The notes beneath the pieces were generated by a model. That model saw only the letters and a list, made by a program, of their open reading frames with translations. It was not told where the DNA came from and did no database searches. From assembly GCA_903871875.1 (NCBI GenBank), contig CAIQIR010000079.1, positions 186,001-250,000 on the forward strand: 64,000 bases of DNA. The letters are read 5' to 3'. Of this stretch, positions 28,123-37,279 are shown piece after piece; within the stretch, counting starts at the first letter, position 1, and each line of letters starts with the position of its first letter. The stretch comes from an uncultured Schlesneria sp. GTDB taxonomy: Bacteria > Planctomycetota > Planctomycetia > Planctomycetales > Planctomycetaceae. A program made the translations under genes and the position numbers.

Positions 28123-29226
28123 CTAGCGAATCTTCAGACTGGCCACGGCGACCATCGCCAGCAGCGCCGCGCCGATCCAGAAGCGGATCACGATCCGTGT
28201 TTCGGGTTCGCCGCGAAGCACAAAGTGATTGTGCAGTGGACTGCAGGCGAGAATTCGTTTGCCTGTCAGTTTGAAATAGCCCACCTGCAAAATCACACTC
28301 AGCGTTTCAATTACGAAGACGCCCCCCACAATCAAGAGCAAGACTTCCTGTCGCGTGACCAGGGCTCCATAGCCCAGCAATGCACCCGTCGGCAACGAAC
28401 CGCTGTCGCCCATGAAAACTTGGGCGGGGTGACAATTGAACCAGAGAAATCCCAGCATCGCGCCCACCAGTGCCCCAAACAGAACACCCAGTTCTCCGGC
28501 GCCGGTCATGTGGGCGATCGACAGATACTCGGCCATGATGCGGTGGCCAGAGACATAGGTCAGCACGGCAAACGCAAAGCCGGCAAAGATCAAGCAGCCG
28601 CTGGCCAATCCATCCAGGCCATCCGTCAGGTTCACACCATTGGAACTTCCGACCATGACGAAGGCGGCCCAGATAATGAAAAACACACCCAGCGGCAGGA
28701 CAAATTTTCCAAAGGGAAATACCAGGTCCAAACCTTGTGGCTTTTCGACCTGCAAGAAGAACAGCAGAACGGCGACAACCAGTGCCAGAGCCCATTGCCA
28801 GGCGAATTTGTCTCGAGCCGTCAGTCCTCGCTTTTGTGAACTGACTTTGATCCAGTCGTCATGAGCGCCAATCGCTCCGAATCCAATCACCAGTACCAGT
28901 GATTGCAGCAAATACCGGTTCATCAGGTCACCACAGCTGACGGCGGCCACCACAATGGCCCCAACGATGAAGATGCCTCCCATCGTCGGAGTGTCTCGTT
29001 TGCCGGCATGCAGTTCGTTCAGTTTCTGCGACGCGCTGTCGATTCGTTCGCGAAATCGTTTTTTCAGCCAACGGATTGCATACGGCCCAAAGATCAAGGC
29101 GGTCGCGAACGAGACCAGCGTGGCCAAAGCGATGCGGCCGGTTAGAAATACTTGTGAGTCCCCGGTCGAGACCCCGGCAACTCGTTCGAAGAAATTCGGA
29201 AAGTATTTGAGCAGCCAGACGAGCAT
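28123..29226 (-). CDS. mraY: Phospho-N-acetylmuramoyl-pentapeptide transferase MraY
   Basis: The 367-residue membrane enzyme joins UDP-MurNAc-pentapeptide to undecaprenyl phosphate, giving lipid I, the first membrane step of peptidoglycan synthesis. About ten helices are visible. Key stretches are [20 protein letters not shown] (the DD pair), [15 protein letters not shown] (catalytic Asp), [20 protein letters not shown] and [22 protein letters not shown]. The last normally reads HHH; here it is HNH, which may alter nucleotide binding. The gene stands apart from any division-cell-wall cluster. Its presence fits the view that planctomycetes do make peptidoglycan. Confidence 0.94.
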   Translation of the reverse strand: MLVWLLKYFPNFFERVAGVSTGDSQVFLTGRIALATLVSFATALIFGPYAIRWLKKRFRERIDSASQKLNELHAGKRDTPTMGGIFIVGAIVVAAVSCGDLMNRYLLQSLVLVIGFGAIGAHDDWIKVSSQKRGLTARDKFAWQWALALVVAVLLFFLQVEKPQGLDLVFPFGKFVLPLGVFFIIWAAFVMVGSSNGVNLTDGLDGLASGCLIFAGFAFAVLTYVSGHRIMAEYLSIAHMTGAGELGVLFGALVGAMLGFLWFNCHPAQVFMGDSGSLPTGALLGYGALVTRQEVLLLIVGGVFVIETLSVILQVGYFKLTGKRILACSPLHNHFVLRGEPETRIVIRFWIGAALLAMVAVASLKIR

Positions 29227-29352
29227 AGAGACAAATTCAACGAGAGGGTGTGACGTTCGCGCCGATGATAGAGGCGATTCCCAATGCTGACTAGTCGTGT
29301 TTCGTGGCCCGATGCCAGTCAGATGGGATGCCTCGCGAAGCGGTGCAAGTCC

Positions 29353-29586
29353 TTAGAAGATGCCGTAAATCACGATCTGCATCATCAGCGCCAACCAGGC
29401 CCAGATCTTGAGATCCTCGTACCATTTCGATTGATGATCTTGTGGCGTCGTTTCGCTGGAACGAAGCTGAACGACCCAAAAGATCAGGGCGAGGAATTGG
29501 CCGATCAGCAGCCATTTCGCCACCGATAAGGGAACCTGTTCGAACAGCTGACGCAGCGCATCGCCAATCCAATGCAAGAATGTCAC
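29353..29586 (-). CDS. Small two-helix membrane protein linked to the symporter
   Basis: This 77-residue protein starts at a GTG whose bases overlap the symporter stop (GTGA), with GGAGG six bases ahead. The open frame in which it lies runs further upstream inside the symporter gene, which hides the true start. Two hydrophobic segments are visible (SVAKWLLIGQFLALIFWVV and IWAWLALMMQIVIYGIF), with a charged loop between (RSSETTPQDHQSKWYEDLK). Small partners of sodium:solute symporters, for example DUF485- and DUF4212-type subunits, sit next to the large subunit in other bacteria. By layout this may be the equivalent, though I do not recognise the family. It lies 126 bases before mraY. Confidence 0.72.
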   Translation of the reverse strand: MTFLHWIGDALRQLFEQVPLSVAKWLLIGQFLALIFWVVQLRSSETTPQDHQSKWYEDLKIWAWLALMMQIVIYGIF

Positions 29587-31226
29587 GCCGGACCTCCTTC
29601 GGGACCAATCCCGCCGATCGCGTAGCAGGTCTTTTCGGGAGGATCGGATCGCAGGAAGTAGCTGAAGACCACGATGAACAACATCGCGACGACAAACGAC
29701 CAGATCGAATAATACAAGTAGGGTTGTCCAATCTGAAACAGGGGCTTCAGACCCAGCCAGTGGCAAATCCCTGGCTGATTCAACCCGAACAGTCCCAGTG
29801 ACGTCAGCACACCTGCGTAGAAGCCCGTGACGGCTGCGTCACCCGAAGCACTGCGCGACAACATGCCGGCCAAGAGGACTGCAAACGTCGGTCCCACGAA
29901 GAACGAGGCTAGCGTCTGAAAAATCGTGTAGATCCCCACGGGAAATTCCATCAACTGGAACGCGAAGTAGATCCCCCAGGCCACGAAACCGATCGTCGTC
30001 CAGCGGCCTACGGCCAGCATCTGCCCTTCATCGGCGGAAGGTCGATAGAATCGTCGGTAGAAATCATTCACATACAGCGATGTGGCCGAGTTCAAATACG
30101 AATCGACGCTCGACATCAATGCCGCGAGAAACGCCGCCACGAAGGCTCCGCGAAGTCCGGTCGGCAGCAACGCTCCGACCAATCGTCCCAAGGCTTCATC
30201 GGCGCGGCCGTGTCCGATCTCGGGAAATTTGACGAGTGCGATCAAACCGGGAATGGCCACCAGAAACGGGATCAGATTCTTGATTAAGGCCCCGTAAATG
30301 TATGACGCCTTCGCTTCATATTCCGATTTGGCACCCAGGGCTCGTTGGACCATGCATTGATTGCCGATCCAGTAGCCGGGGCCGACGATAAAACAAAGTC
30401 CGAACAAGACCGCGGGCCATGGAGCTGGTGAGCGAGTATCGACCGGCAGCACCAGCGACAGATGCTCGGACTCGGTCTGGAACCGTCGCTGATGGTTTTT
30501 TGCGCGGAAGGCGGCCAGTTCCTGCGGCGACATCGATTGCTCGCGCTGGCGGATGTCATCGCGATCTTTCAGGCGGGCTACCACATGCACTTTGTCCGTC
30601 AACGGTTCGATGCCACCCAACTCGAAGATGCCGATCACTACAAACAGAATGCAGCCACCGATGACGACGAATCCCTGCATGACGTCCGTATAGACTACGG
30701 CTCCCAGACCTCCGGCCCAGGTGTAAATTCCGACCAGTAAGGCCGTCACGAGAATGCAGACGGAAAGATCCCATCCTGCCAGGCTGTTCATGAACCGGGC
30801 CGACGCCAGCAACATGACTCCCAGATTGCAGGCCATAAAAAACAGCCAGCAGGCCGCGACTGCCGAACGAAGTTGGACGTTGAAACGCCGTTCCAGATAT
30901 TCGGGAATCGTTGTGACGCGGCAGCGCCACAGGTGCGGAATAAAGACGAACCCGCCGACAATCATCGCGGGAACACATCCGATCCACTCGAAATTTCCCA
31001 TCACGATGCCATAGCGATAGGCATCGCCGCCCAGGCCAATCAAATCGGTGCCGCCCATATCGGTCACGACCAGCGACATTCCGACCGCCCACCAGGGCAA
31101 GCTGCGACCGGCGAGAAAGAAGTCAGACCCGCTTCGCACGTAGCTGCCGATCCACAACCCGATGGCCATGGTCACTGCCAGATACGCGAAAATCACGAGA
31201 AAGTCGATCGAAGTGAGTTGCGTCAT
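29583..31226 (-). CDS. Sodium:solute symporter (SSS family)
   Basis: The 547-residue inner-membrane protein has about 12-13 helices of the LeuT-like fold. It begins with LTSIDFLVIFAYLAVTMAIGLWIGSYV. The family stretch PWWAVGMSLVVTDMGGTDLIGLGG and the helical VPAMIVGGFVFIP region fit sodium and substrate sites. A long hydrophilic loop of about 50 residues (KDRDDIRQREQSMSPQEL...) is inserted between two helices near residue 220. The start at 31226 is favoured because the additional 63 codons upstream look non-protein. The substrate is unknown; SSS proteins carry sugars, amino acids or organic acids. Its stop is translationally coupled to a small membrane protein. Confidence 0.88.
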   Translation of the reverse strand: MTQLTSIDFLVIFAYLAVTMAIGLWIGSYVRSGSDFFLAGRSLPWWAVGMSLVVTDMGGTDLIGLGGDAYRYGIVMGNFEWIGCVPAMIVGGFVFIPHLWRCRVTTIPEYLERRFNVQLRSAVAACWLFFMACNLGVMLLASARFMNSLAGWDLSVCILVTALLVGIYTWAGGLGAVVYTDVMQGFVVIGGCILFVVIGIFELGGIEPLTDKVHVVARLKDRDDIRQREQSMSPQELAAFRAKNHQRRFQTESEHLSLVLPVDTRSPAPWPAVLFGLCFIVGPGYWIGNQCMVQRALGAKSEYEAKASYIYGALIKNLIPFLVAIPGLIALVKFPEIGHGRADEALGRLVGALLPTGLRGAFVAAFLAALMSSVDSYLNSATSLYVNDFYRRFYRPSADEGQMLAVGRWTTIGFVAWGIYFAFQLMEFPVGIYTIFQTLASFFVGPTFAVLLAGMLSRSASGDAAVTGFYAGVLTSLGLFGLNQPGICHWLGLKPLFQIGQPYLYYSIWSFVVAMLFIVVFSYFLRSDPPEKTCYAIGGIGPEGGPA

Positions 31227-31724
31227 GACACCCAATCCGTGGGAATGTACCGACCGCGAAATGCTTTGCGGCTGCGCACTTTGCGCTGGCGGGCGATGGT
31301 TGCTTTCAGATCTGCCGAGTTCGCCATACCAACCCAAATCGCCCAGTTCACTGCGGAGCTTACACACAGGCCCTGTCAGCGTCCACTGTCGGTCGTTTTG
31401 GTTTCCCGCCCCCAACCGAAGGCCAAGCCGTTCTCATGCGGTTGATGAACGCCTGCTGGATGTACAGCGGCTACAATCCCCATATGTTCTGGAGGAAGCG
31501 GTGTCTGTTCTCAAGTCGAATGGGAATCTCGTCAAATGGTTTTAGGTCCGGAGTTTTGTTCGGGGAGCCCAGAGATTCAACAGGTATTACTGAATCGTTG
31601 TGTGTTAAACCACGAATTTGTCGCCGGTTTGAATGAAGTGGATTCGGTTGTTGCCGCAATCTGCAACTTCGATGATCGAGCTCAGTTTCGTCACGATATT
31701 TGACGGTCCCGATGAGGTGTTTGA
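31227..31724. other. Divergent intergenic region, no gene seen
   Basis: About 500 bases separate the symporter (minus) from the DoxX-like fusion gene (plus). The short frames inside lack ribosome sites and do not look like proteins. Both promoters should lie here; I cannot pick either with confidence. Confidence 0.6.
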
Positions 31725-32666
31725 ATGTCCGAGTACTTGGAGATGCCGCGATGGGTTCCTATCACGCTCAAGCTGGCGGCGATTTACAATCTCGTCTGGG
31801 GAGCCTTGGTTGTACTCGCTCCCCAAACCCCGTTCGCCTGGTTAGGGCTTGATGCCCCGAACTATCCATCGATCGTGCAATGCCTGGGAATGGTGATCGG
31901 AGTCTATGCGGTGGGGTACTGGATCGCTGCCCGTGACGCGGCGACGCATTGGCCGATCGTCCTGGTGGGGCTGCTGGGAAAACTGTTTGGTCCGATCGGC
32001 TTCGTTTATACGGCCAGCCGAGGCGAGTTACCCTGGTCCATGGGTGTGGCCATCTTAGCCAACGATGTTGCCTGGTGGCTGCCCTTCACTGCCATTCTGA
32101 TTCAGGCGGCCCGGATTCACGAAGCGCGTCGCACGACGGCCGAGGGCTTCACGCTGGAGCAAGCACTACGTTCCACCGTTCCGCCAAACGGACAGAATCT
32201 GTTTGATCAATCGTTTCAAACTCCGCTCTTGATCGTGTGTGTGCGACACCTGGGCTGCACCTTCTGTCGTGAAGCCCTCGCCGATCTGGCGAGTCACCGC
32301 AACGAACTCGACCACCACGGACTGACACCCGTGGTGGTCTCGATGGCCTCGCAGGAACAGGCCGCGCCGATGCTTGCCCGATATGGATTGAGTGATGTCG
32401 CTCATGTGAGCGATCCAGACCGCCGTCTTTACCGGACATTGGAATTGCGGTTCGGGACGTTGAGTCAGTTATTTGGTTGGAACGCCTTTTGGCGGGCCTT
32501 GGGCGAAGGAGCGGTGTTCCGATTTGGGTTCGGCCCCATGGTCGGAAACGGCTTGCAATTGTCCGGAGCCTTCATCGTGAAGAATGGTCGCATCGAGCGG
32601 GCGATTCGCCATCAGTCGTCCGCGGAACGAACGGACTTGTCCAAACTCAGTTGCGATCTGGGATAA
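31725..32666 (+). CDS. Four-helix membrane protein fused to a PRXL2-like thioredoxin-fold domain
   Basis: The 313-residue protein combines two parts. Residues about 14-130 form four membrane helices (LKLAAIYNLVWGALVVLAP, CLGMVIGVYAVGYWIAA, WPIVLVGLLGKLFGPIGFVY, ANDVAWWLPFTAILIQAA), reminiscent of DoxX-like proteins. Residues about 150-310 are a thioredoxin-fold domain of the AhpC/TSA or PRXL2/SelL type, with a CxxC redox pair (Cys178 and Cys181) in RHLGCTFCREALADL. The start has GAGGTG six bases ahead. It could use membrane-side electrons to reduce peroxides or disulfides. The arrangement looks unusual. There are no clear co-transcribed neighbours. Confidence 0.82.
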   Translation: MSEYLEMPRWVPITLKLAAIYNLVWGALVVLAPQTPFAWLGLDAPNYPSIVQCLGMVIGVYAVGYWIAARDAATHWPIVLVGLLGKLFGPIGFVYTASRGELPWSMGVAILANDVAWWLPFTAILIQAARIHEARRTTAEGFTLEQALRSTVPPNGQNLFDQSFQTPLLIVCVRHLGCTFCREALADLASHRNELDHHGLTPVVVSMASQEQAAPMLARYGLSDVAHVSDPDRRLYRTLELRFGTLSQLFGWNAFWRALGEGAVFRFGFGPMVGNGLQLSGAFIVKNGRIERAIRHQSSAERTDLSKLSCDLG

Positions 32667-32785
32667 GTTGTCGGATTTGACGACGTGAACGAACCACTTG
32701 CCGGCTGAGAAGAATTCCGGCACAGAATGACGAATACCGGCGAAGGATCGACCGAAACGAAAAGCACGATCGCTTGCTGGCCCCA

Positions 32786-34504
32786 TCAGGATTTTCGCAG
32801 CAGTCGTTTGAATTCCGCAAACGGGCGAGTGTTCGCCACGTCGTTCTTGGTGAGGCCTGCACGACGCGCTTGATCCACACCATACGGCAGAACATTAAAG
32901 CCGCTCGTATTGTGCGAATCGGTGTCGATGATGATCGGAATCCCATACGACTTGGCTGCAGCGGCCTGCACATCGTCGAGATCCAGACGTTCGGGACTGG
33001 AGTTGATTTCCAGCAGCACTCCGTGATCGGCGGCTGCTTTGAAAAAGGTCGTGAAATCGATGTCCGCAGGCGGACGGTTACTCAGCATGCGACCGGTGGG
33101 ATGTCCGATCGCGTCGACATTCGGATTCCGGATGGCGTTCAACAATCGCTGCATGATCTGTTCGCGCGGTTGCTTCAGGCCGTAATGTAAAACGGCAATC
33201 ACCCAATCGGCTTCGGAAAGAACTTCGTCGTCAAGATCCATGGTTGCGTCTTCGAGGATGTCGCATTCGATTCCACAGAGGATTTCGATGCCCGTCACCT
33301 CTTCCCGCACCTTTCGAATCGCCTTCCAATGTTCGCGCAATCGGGTGGCATCCAGGCCGTTGGCCATGCTGACCCGCTTGGAGTGATCGGTGATGGCGAT
33401 GTATTTCAAACCGCGCGCTTTCGCTGCTTCGGCCATTTCGCGAATCGTCGCTTTACCGTCCGAGGCGGTAGTGTGCATATGCAGATCGCCTTGGATATCG
33501 GCGACTTCGATCAGCTTTGGCAGCTTGCCCGCTTCCGCCAATTCAATTTCACCACGATTCTCGCGGAGTTCGGGGGGAATGAATGGTAGTCCGACGGCGG
33601 CGTAGACCTCTTCTTCGCTTCGACCAGCGACGTATTCCTCTCCGCGAAACACACCATATTCGTTGACTTTCAGCCCGCGTTCGATGGCACGGCGGCGGAT
33701 GACGATGTTGTGTTCTTTGGAACCGGTAAAATACTGCATGGCCGCGCCGTAGGAGGCGGCGGGAACGACGCGCAGATCGAGTTCGATGCCGGTGCGAAGC
33801 CGAACTCGCTGCTTCGTTTCGCCGCGTGCCAAGACCTTTTCGACCAGCGGATGGGCGGCCAGTCGATCCATGGCCTCCGCCGAGTTATCGGAAATTGCCA
33901 GCACGTCCAGATCGCCGCAGGTCTCTTTGCGACGACGGCACGAACCCGCGACAGCCACCTGGCTGATCGACGACAGCTGTTTCAAATCGGCGACAATTTC
34001 GTCAGCCGAAGCGGTGGCGATGCTGATCAGGAACCGCTTGCCGGCTTCCTGAGCGTGCGGAATTCCTTCCAAAATCGATTGTTGAGTCTTCTTTCCAAAC
34101 CCCTTCAGTTCGGCCACCTTGCCTGCTTCACAAGCCTCTTTCAGTTGGGCCAGTGAAATGAGTCCCAGCTCTTTAAACAGCGTGGCGGCTTTCTTCGGAC
34201 CCAGTCCCGGAATTCGCAGCATGTCCATCACGCCGGCCGGTACCTGCTGTCGCAGTTCCTCCAGTTGTGGCAACTGACCGGTTTCGACCACGACGGCGAT
34301 CTTGGCGCCCAGATCCTTACCGATCCCCTCCAGCGCTTCGATACTGCGACCAGGGGTTGCGAGCAGATCGGCGACAGACTCGGACAGATTTTCCAGCGTC
34401 CGCGCGCCATTGCGATACGCCCTGACGCGGAAGGAATTGGCTCCTTGAATCTCGAGCAGGTCGGCAACTTCGTTGAAGATGGCGGCGATATGTTGGTTCT
34501 GCAT
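32786..34504 (-). CDS. polX: DNA polymerase X with PHP domain
   Basis: The 572-residue protein has the bacterial PolX layout. Helix-hairpin-helix lyase-type repeats are at about 90-150 ([19 protein letters not shown]). A nucleotidyltransferase core with the metal triad in [11 protein letters not shown] and IELDLRVV is at about 190-315. The PHP domain, starting [20 protein letters not shown] and ending TDSHNTSGF, gives manganese-dependent 3'-5' exonuclease and phosphatase activities in relatives. It fills short gaps in base-excision repair. It is followed closely by pyk on the same strand (upstream), separated by 21 bases, though a functional link is unlikely. Confidence 0.93.
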   Translation of the reverse strand: MQNQHIAAIFNEVADLLEIQGANSFRVRAYRNGARTLENLSESVADLLATPGRSIEALEGIGKDLGAKIAVVVETGQLPQLEELRQQVPAGVMDMLRIPGLGPKKAATLFKELGLISLAQLKEACEAGKVAELKGFGKKTQQSILEGIPHAQEAGKRFLISIATASADEIVADLKQLSSISQVAVAGSCRRRKETCGDLDVLAISDNSAEAMDRLAAHPLVEKVLARGETKQRVRLRTGIELDLRVVPAASYGAAMQYFTGSKEHNIVIRRRAIERGLKVNEYGVFRGEEYVAGRSEEEVYAAVGLPFIPPELRENRGEIELAEAGKLPKLIEVADIQGDLHMHTTASDGKATIREMAEAAKARGLKYIAITDHSKRVSMANGLDATRLREHWKAIRKVREEVTGIEILCGIECDILEDATMDLDDEVLSEADWVIAVLHYGLKQPREQIMQRLLNAIRNPNVDAIGHPTGRMLSNRPPADIDFTTFFKAAADHGVLLEINSSPERLDLDDVQAAAAKSYGIPIIIDTDSHNTSGFNVLPYGVDQARRAGLTKNDVANTRPFAEFKRLLRKS

Positions 34505-34525
34505 GAGAGCGCTTCAATCCAGCAA

Positions 34526-35998
34526 CTATGAGACGACGTGAACGAGCATCATGTCATGTGATTCAAGTTTCCAGTCAGAACTTCCGACCAGAACGACTTT
34601 ACTGCCCGAATCCAGCATGTTGCGCTCGCGACCTTCCTTTTCAACATACGCAATCAGATCCCGCGGCGACATCGACACGGCCGTGGTCTCGATCGGGGTC
34701 ACGCCCCAGAACAAGCACATCCGGCGAGCGACTTCGGCACGATCGGTCAGGCCCAGGATCGGCACCTGCGGGCGTTGTTTCGAAATGGCCATCGCAGTCT
34801 TACCGCCGCGCGTCGCCGCGACGATCAAATCCGCATTCAAGTGCGTCACCGCGGTGCCGGCTCCGTGAGTCACCGCTTCGGTAATGGCTTTGGCTCGTGT
34901 CCGGTTGGTGCTGCGCGAGTCGCTGGCTGGGGGACGGGGTTCGAGCATCCGTTCGGCTTCGCGAGCGATCCGACTCATCATCGCCACCGCTTCGACCGGA
35001 TAATCACCGGCCGCGGTTTCCCCGGAAAGCATGACCGCATCGGAGCCATCCAGCACGGCATTGAAGACATCGCTGGCTTCGGCGCGAGTGGGGATTTCGT
35101 TCTTTTGCATCGAATCGAGCATCTGCGTCGCGGTGATGACGGGCGTGCGATGTTCGTTGCACATCCGAATGATTTGCTTCTGCAAGGCGGGCACGCGAAA
35201 GATATCGGCTTCCACACCCAAATCGCCGCGGGCCACCATGACCGCGTCGGTTTCAATCACGATCTGTTCAAGTTCCGCGATCGCTTCCGGCTTTTCGATC
35301 TTCGCTACGATCCAAGGCGGCGTTTTGGTCGGGTGAGCGGCAATCAACCTTTTCAGCAGCCGGATGTCTTCTGCGCTTCTTACGAAACTCAGTCCGACAT
35401 AGTCGAGACCATTGTCCAGCGCCCATTCCAGATCCTGGCGGTCCTTATCGGTCACGCTGGGGGTGCTCAGTGTCGCACCCGGCAGATTGACTCCCTGCCG
35501 GCTTCTAACCAGACCGGGCTGAACAACCTCGCAGACGACTCGTCCCGCTTTGGGATCCTGTTCAATGACGCGCAACGAAACCGATCCGTCCGCGAGCAGT
35601 ACACGGTCGCCCGGGCGTAAATCGTCGATTAGGCTTTCGTAGGTGCAGGTGAATTGGTCCTGGCGGCCTGTCTCAATCTCTCGCACGAATTCCATTCTCG
35701 CCCCGTGTCGGCAACGAACTCCTTCGGGGGGTAACTCGCCCAGACGAATTTTGGGGCCGGCCAGGTCCGCCAGAATGGCCAGTGGCTGATTGAGTTTCAC
35801 AGAGACCTGACGAATCCAGCCGACGACTTCTTTGAACCAATCGTACGTTCCGTGGGCGAAGTTCAATCGGAACACATCGACACCCGCCAGCACCAGTTCG
35901 GTCAGTTTTTCGTAAGACGCCGATGCGGGGCCCACGGTGGCGACAATCTTCGTTTTGACCAACGGTCCTTCCGCGTACTTGTGTTCCCAGAGATCCAT
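34526..35998 (-). CDS. pyk: Pyruvate kinase
   Basis: The 490-residue product catalyses the last step of glycolysis (phosphoenolpyruvate to pyruvate with ATP made). The A domain starts KTKIVATVGPASAS. Motifs are VFRLNFAHGTYDWF, ADLAGPKIRLGEL, the Lys in WIVAKIEKPEAI, VMVARGDLGVEAD and TPVITATQMLDSM. The family normally reads NFSHG, and here NFAHG. The start at 35998 (MDLWEHKYAE) is chosen with GGATGA upstream; the frame runs 15 codons further. The C-terminal allosteric domain is complete. It lies immediately upstream of polX. Confidence 0.94.
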   Translation of the reverse strand: MDLWEHKYAEGPLVKTKIVATVGPASASYEKLTELVLAGVDVFRLNFAHGTYDWFKEVVGWIRQVSVKLNQPLAILADLAGPKIRLGELPPEGVRCRHGARMEFVREIETGRQDQFTCTYESLIDDLRPGDRVLLADGSVSLRVIEQDPKAGRVVCEVVQPGLVRSRQGVNLPGATLSTPSVTDKDRQDLEWALDNGLDYVGLSFVRSAEDIRLLKRLIAAHPTKTPPWIVAKIEKPEAIAELEQIVIETDAVMVARGDLGVEADIFRVPALQKQIIRMCNEHRTPVITATQMLDSMQKNEIPTRAEASDVFNAVLDGSDAVMLSGETAAGDYPVEAVAMMSRIAREAERMLEPRPPASDSRSTNRTRAKAITEAVTHGAGTAVTHLNADLIVAATRGGKTAMAISKQRPQVPILGLTDRAEVARRMCLFWGVTPIETTAVSMSPRDLIAYVEKEGRERNMLDSGSKVVLVGSSDWKLESHDMMLVHVVS

Positions 35999-36395
35999 CT
36001 TGGATTCATCCTTTGTGAGTTGTAGCCGAACAGAAGGGCGCATTGCGGGTGGGAGTGTATCAAAGAAGGGCGGTTAGGTCGCAATCCAGTTTCCGAACCA
36101 TTTCCGAAAGGTTGAGGTGTTGAAGGTCCACGGATGAAGACACGAAATCGGTCGATTTGTTGGCCTAGTGAATTGGAATCCCTCGGTGTCGGCTCTGACG
36201 GATGGCCCAGGCACATTTTGTTTTTCTCCACTTCTTTGGATGCGACGGCTCACCGTGGTTCCATTGTCCGGGCAAGGCCCAGTCAGCGACTCGGAAACGG
36301 TACTTTGCCGTGTCGAACTCACTCGCCGTGATCATCCGATTGGGGCCACCGGATCTTCGTTTTTCGAAAGAATCCTCATCCATTTAAAGAACTGA

Positions 36396-36424
36396 TTGAC
36401 AAATTTCGACGACCTGTCGATAAT
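36396..36424 (+). promoter_or_regulatory. Near-consensus sigma70 promoter of the TetR gene
   Basis: TTGACA at 36396-36401, a 17-base spacer, and GATAAT at 36419-36424. The ATG lies only seven bases beyond the -10 box, so the transcript would be almost or completely leaderless. Confidence 0.8.
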
Positions 36425-36428
36425 CGAC
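36416..36428. promoter_or_regulatory. Palindromic operator candidate over the -10 box
   Basis: GTCGATAATCGAC is a perfect 13-base palindrome (two 6-base arms around one A) that contains the -10 box. TetR proteins commonly bind such sites to repress themselves. Confidence 0.6.
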
Positions 36429-36430
36429 GA

Positions 36431-37159
36431 ATGGGTACAATGACGCGAAAACAGCGAGAGGTTCGAGAACGCGAGCAGCGATTGCTGCAAATCGCTCGGA
36501 AAATGCTCATTGAACAGGGCTATGCCGGCCTGAGTATGGATCAACTTGCCGAGGCTGCAGAATATTCAAAAGGGACTATTTACCAACACTTTGCGACAAA
36601 AGAAGATCTGGTCACGGCGTTGGCCATTGAAAGTATGGAGCGACGCGTCGAACTGTTTTTGCGGGCCGAGCAATTTGCTGGACGACCGCGGGAACGCATG
36701 CTGGCGATTGGCGTCGCGGATGAAATCTTTTCCCGGCTTGAGACGCACCATTACCAGTCCGAATTCATCATTAAGCTGGCCAACCTGCGCGAACGAGCCT
36801 CGATCGAGCGTCGCGAAGCGCTGGATCGACTCGAATCAACCTGTTTCGGCTGCGTCGTTCGTATCGTTCGGGCCGGGGTGGAAAGTGGAGATCTTCCCAA
36901 GCATGTCGACCCGCGGGAACTGGTTTATTCCGTATTCACCATGGCGTTGGGCACACATATGACCGCCTTGCACTACTGCCCTATGCTCAAGGAATTTCAG
37001 ATCAACGACCCGATTAAGGTGCTGCTGAACGGCATCCATATCTTGCTCGACGGATTTGAATGGCATCCCCTGCGAAGCGAATGGGACTACTCCGCGACTT
37101 ACCAGCGGATCTTCACGGAGATTTTCAGTCATGAATGCCGGAGCTTGTCCGCTCAATAG
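36431..37159 (+). CDS. TetR-family regulator of the exporter cluster
   Basis: The 242-residue protein has an N-terminal TetR DNA-binding domain with LLQIARKMLIEQGYAGLSM and the recognition helix in YSKGTIYQHFATKEDL. The rest is the helical ligand-binding core, about 170 residues. A second ATG at 36440 is an alternative start. The gene precedes a permease, an ATPase and a membrane-fusion protein on the same strand (120, 5 and 64 bases apart). It therefore probably represses an exporter and itself until a ligand binds. The ligand is not predictable. The promoter has a palindrome across the -10 box. Confidence 0.92.
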   Translation: MGTMTRKQREVREREQRLLQIARKMLIEQGYAGLSMDQLAEAAEYSKGTIYQHFATKEDLVTALAIESMERRVELFLRAEQFAGRPRERMLAIGVADEIFSRLETHHYQSEFIIKLANLRERASIERREALDRLESTCFGCVVRIVRAGVESGDLPKHVDPRELVYSVFTMALGTHMTALHYCPMLKEFQINDPIKVLLNGIHILLDGFEWHPLRSEWDYSATYQRIFTEIFSHECRSLSAQ

Positions 37160-37279
37160 TCTTCGTCGCAGGCTTTTTTTTGGGCCACAATCGACGGATC
37201 GTCGAAAACCGACGAATTCCCTTCGGTCCGGCTTCCCCGCAGTCAATTCGGTTGTCGATGCTGTCAAAAGGGCGAATCC

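Larger units (their letters stand above)
35999..36430. other. Divergent intergenic region between pyk and the TetR gene
   Basis: These 432 bases hold the pyk promoter on the minus strand (not resolved) and the TetR promoter at 36396-36424. Short frames in the middle lack ribosome sites and look non-protein. Confidence 0.6.
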
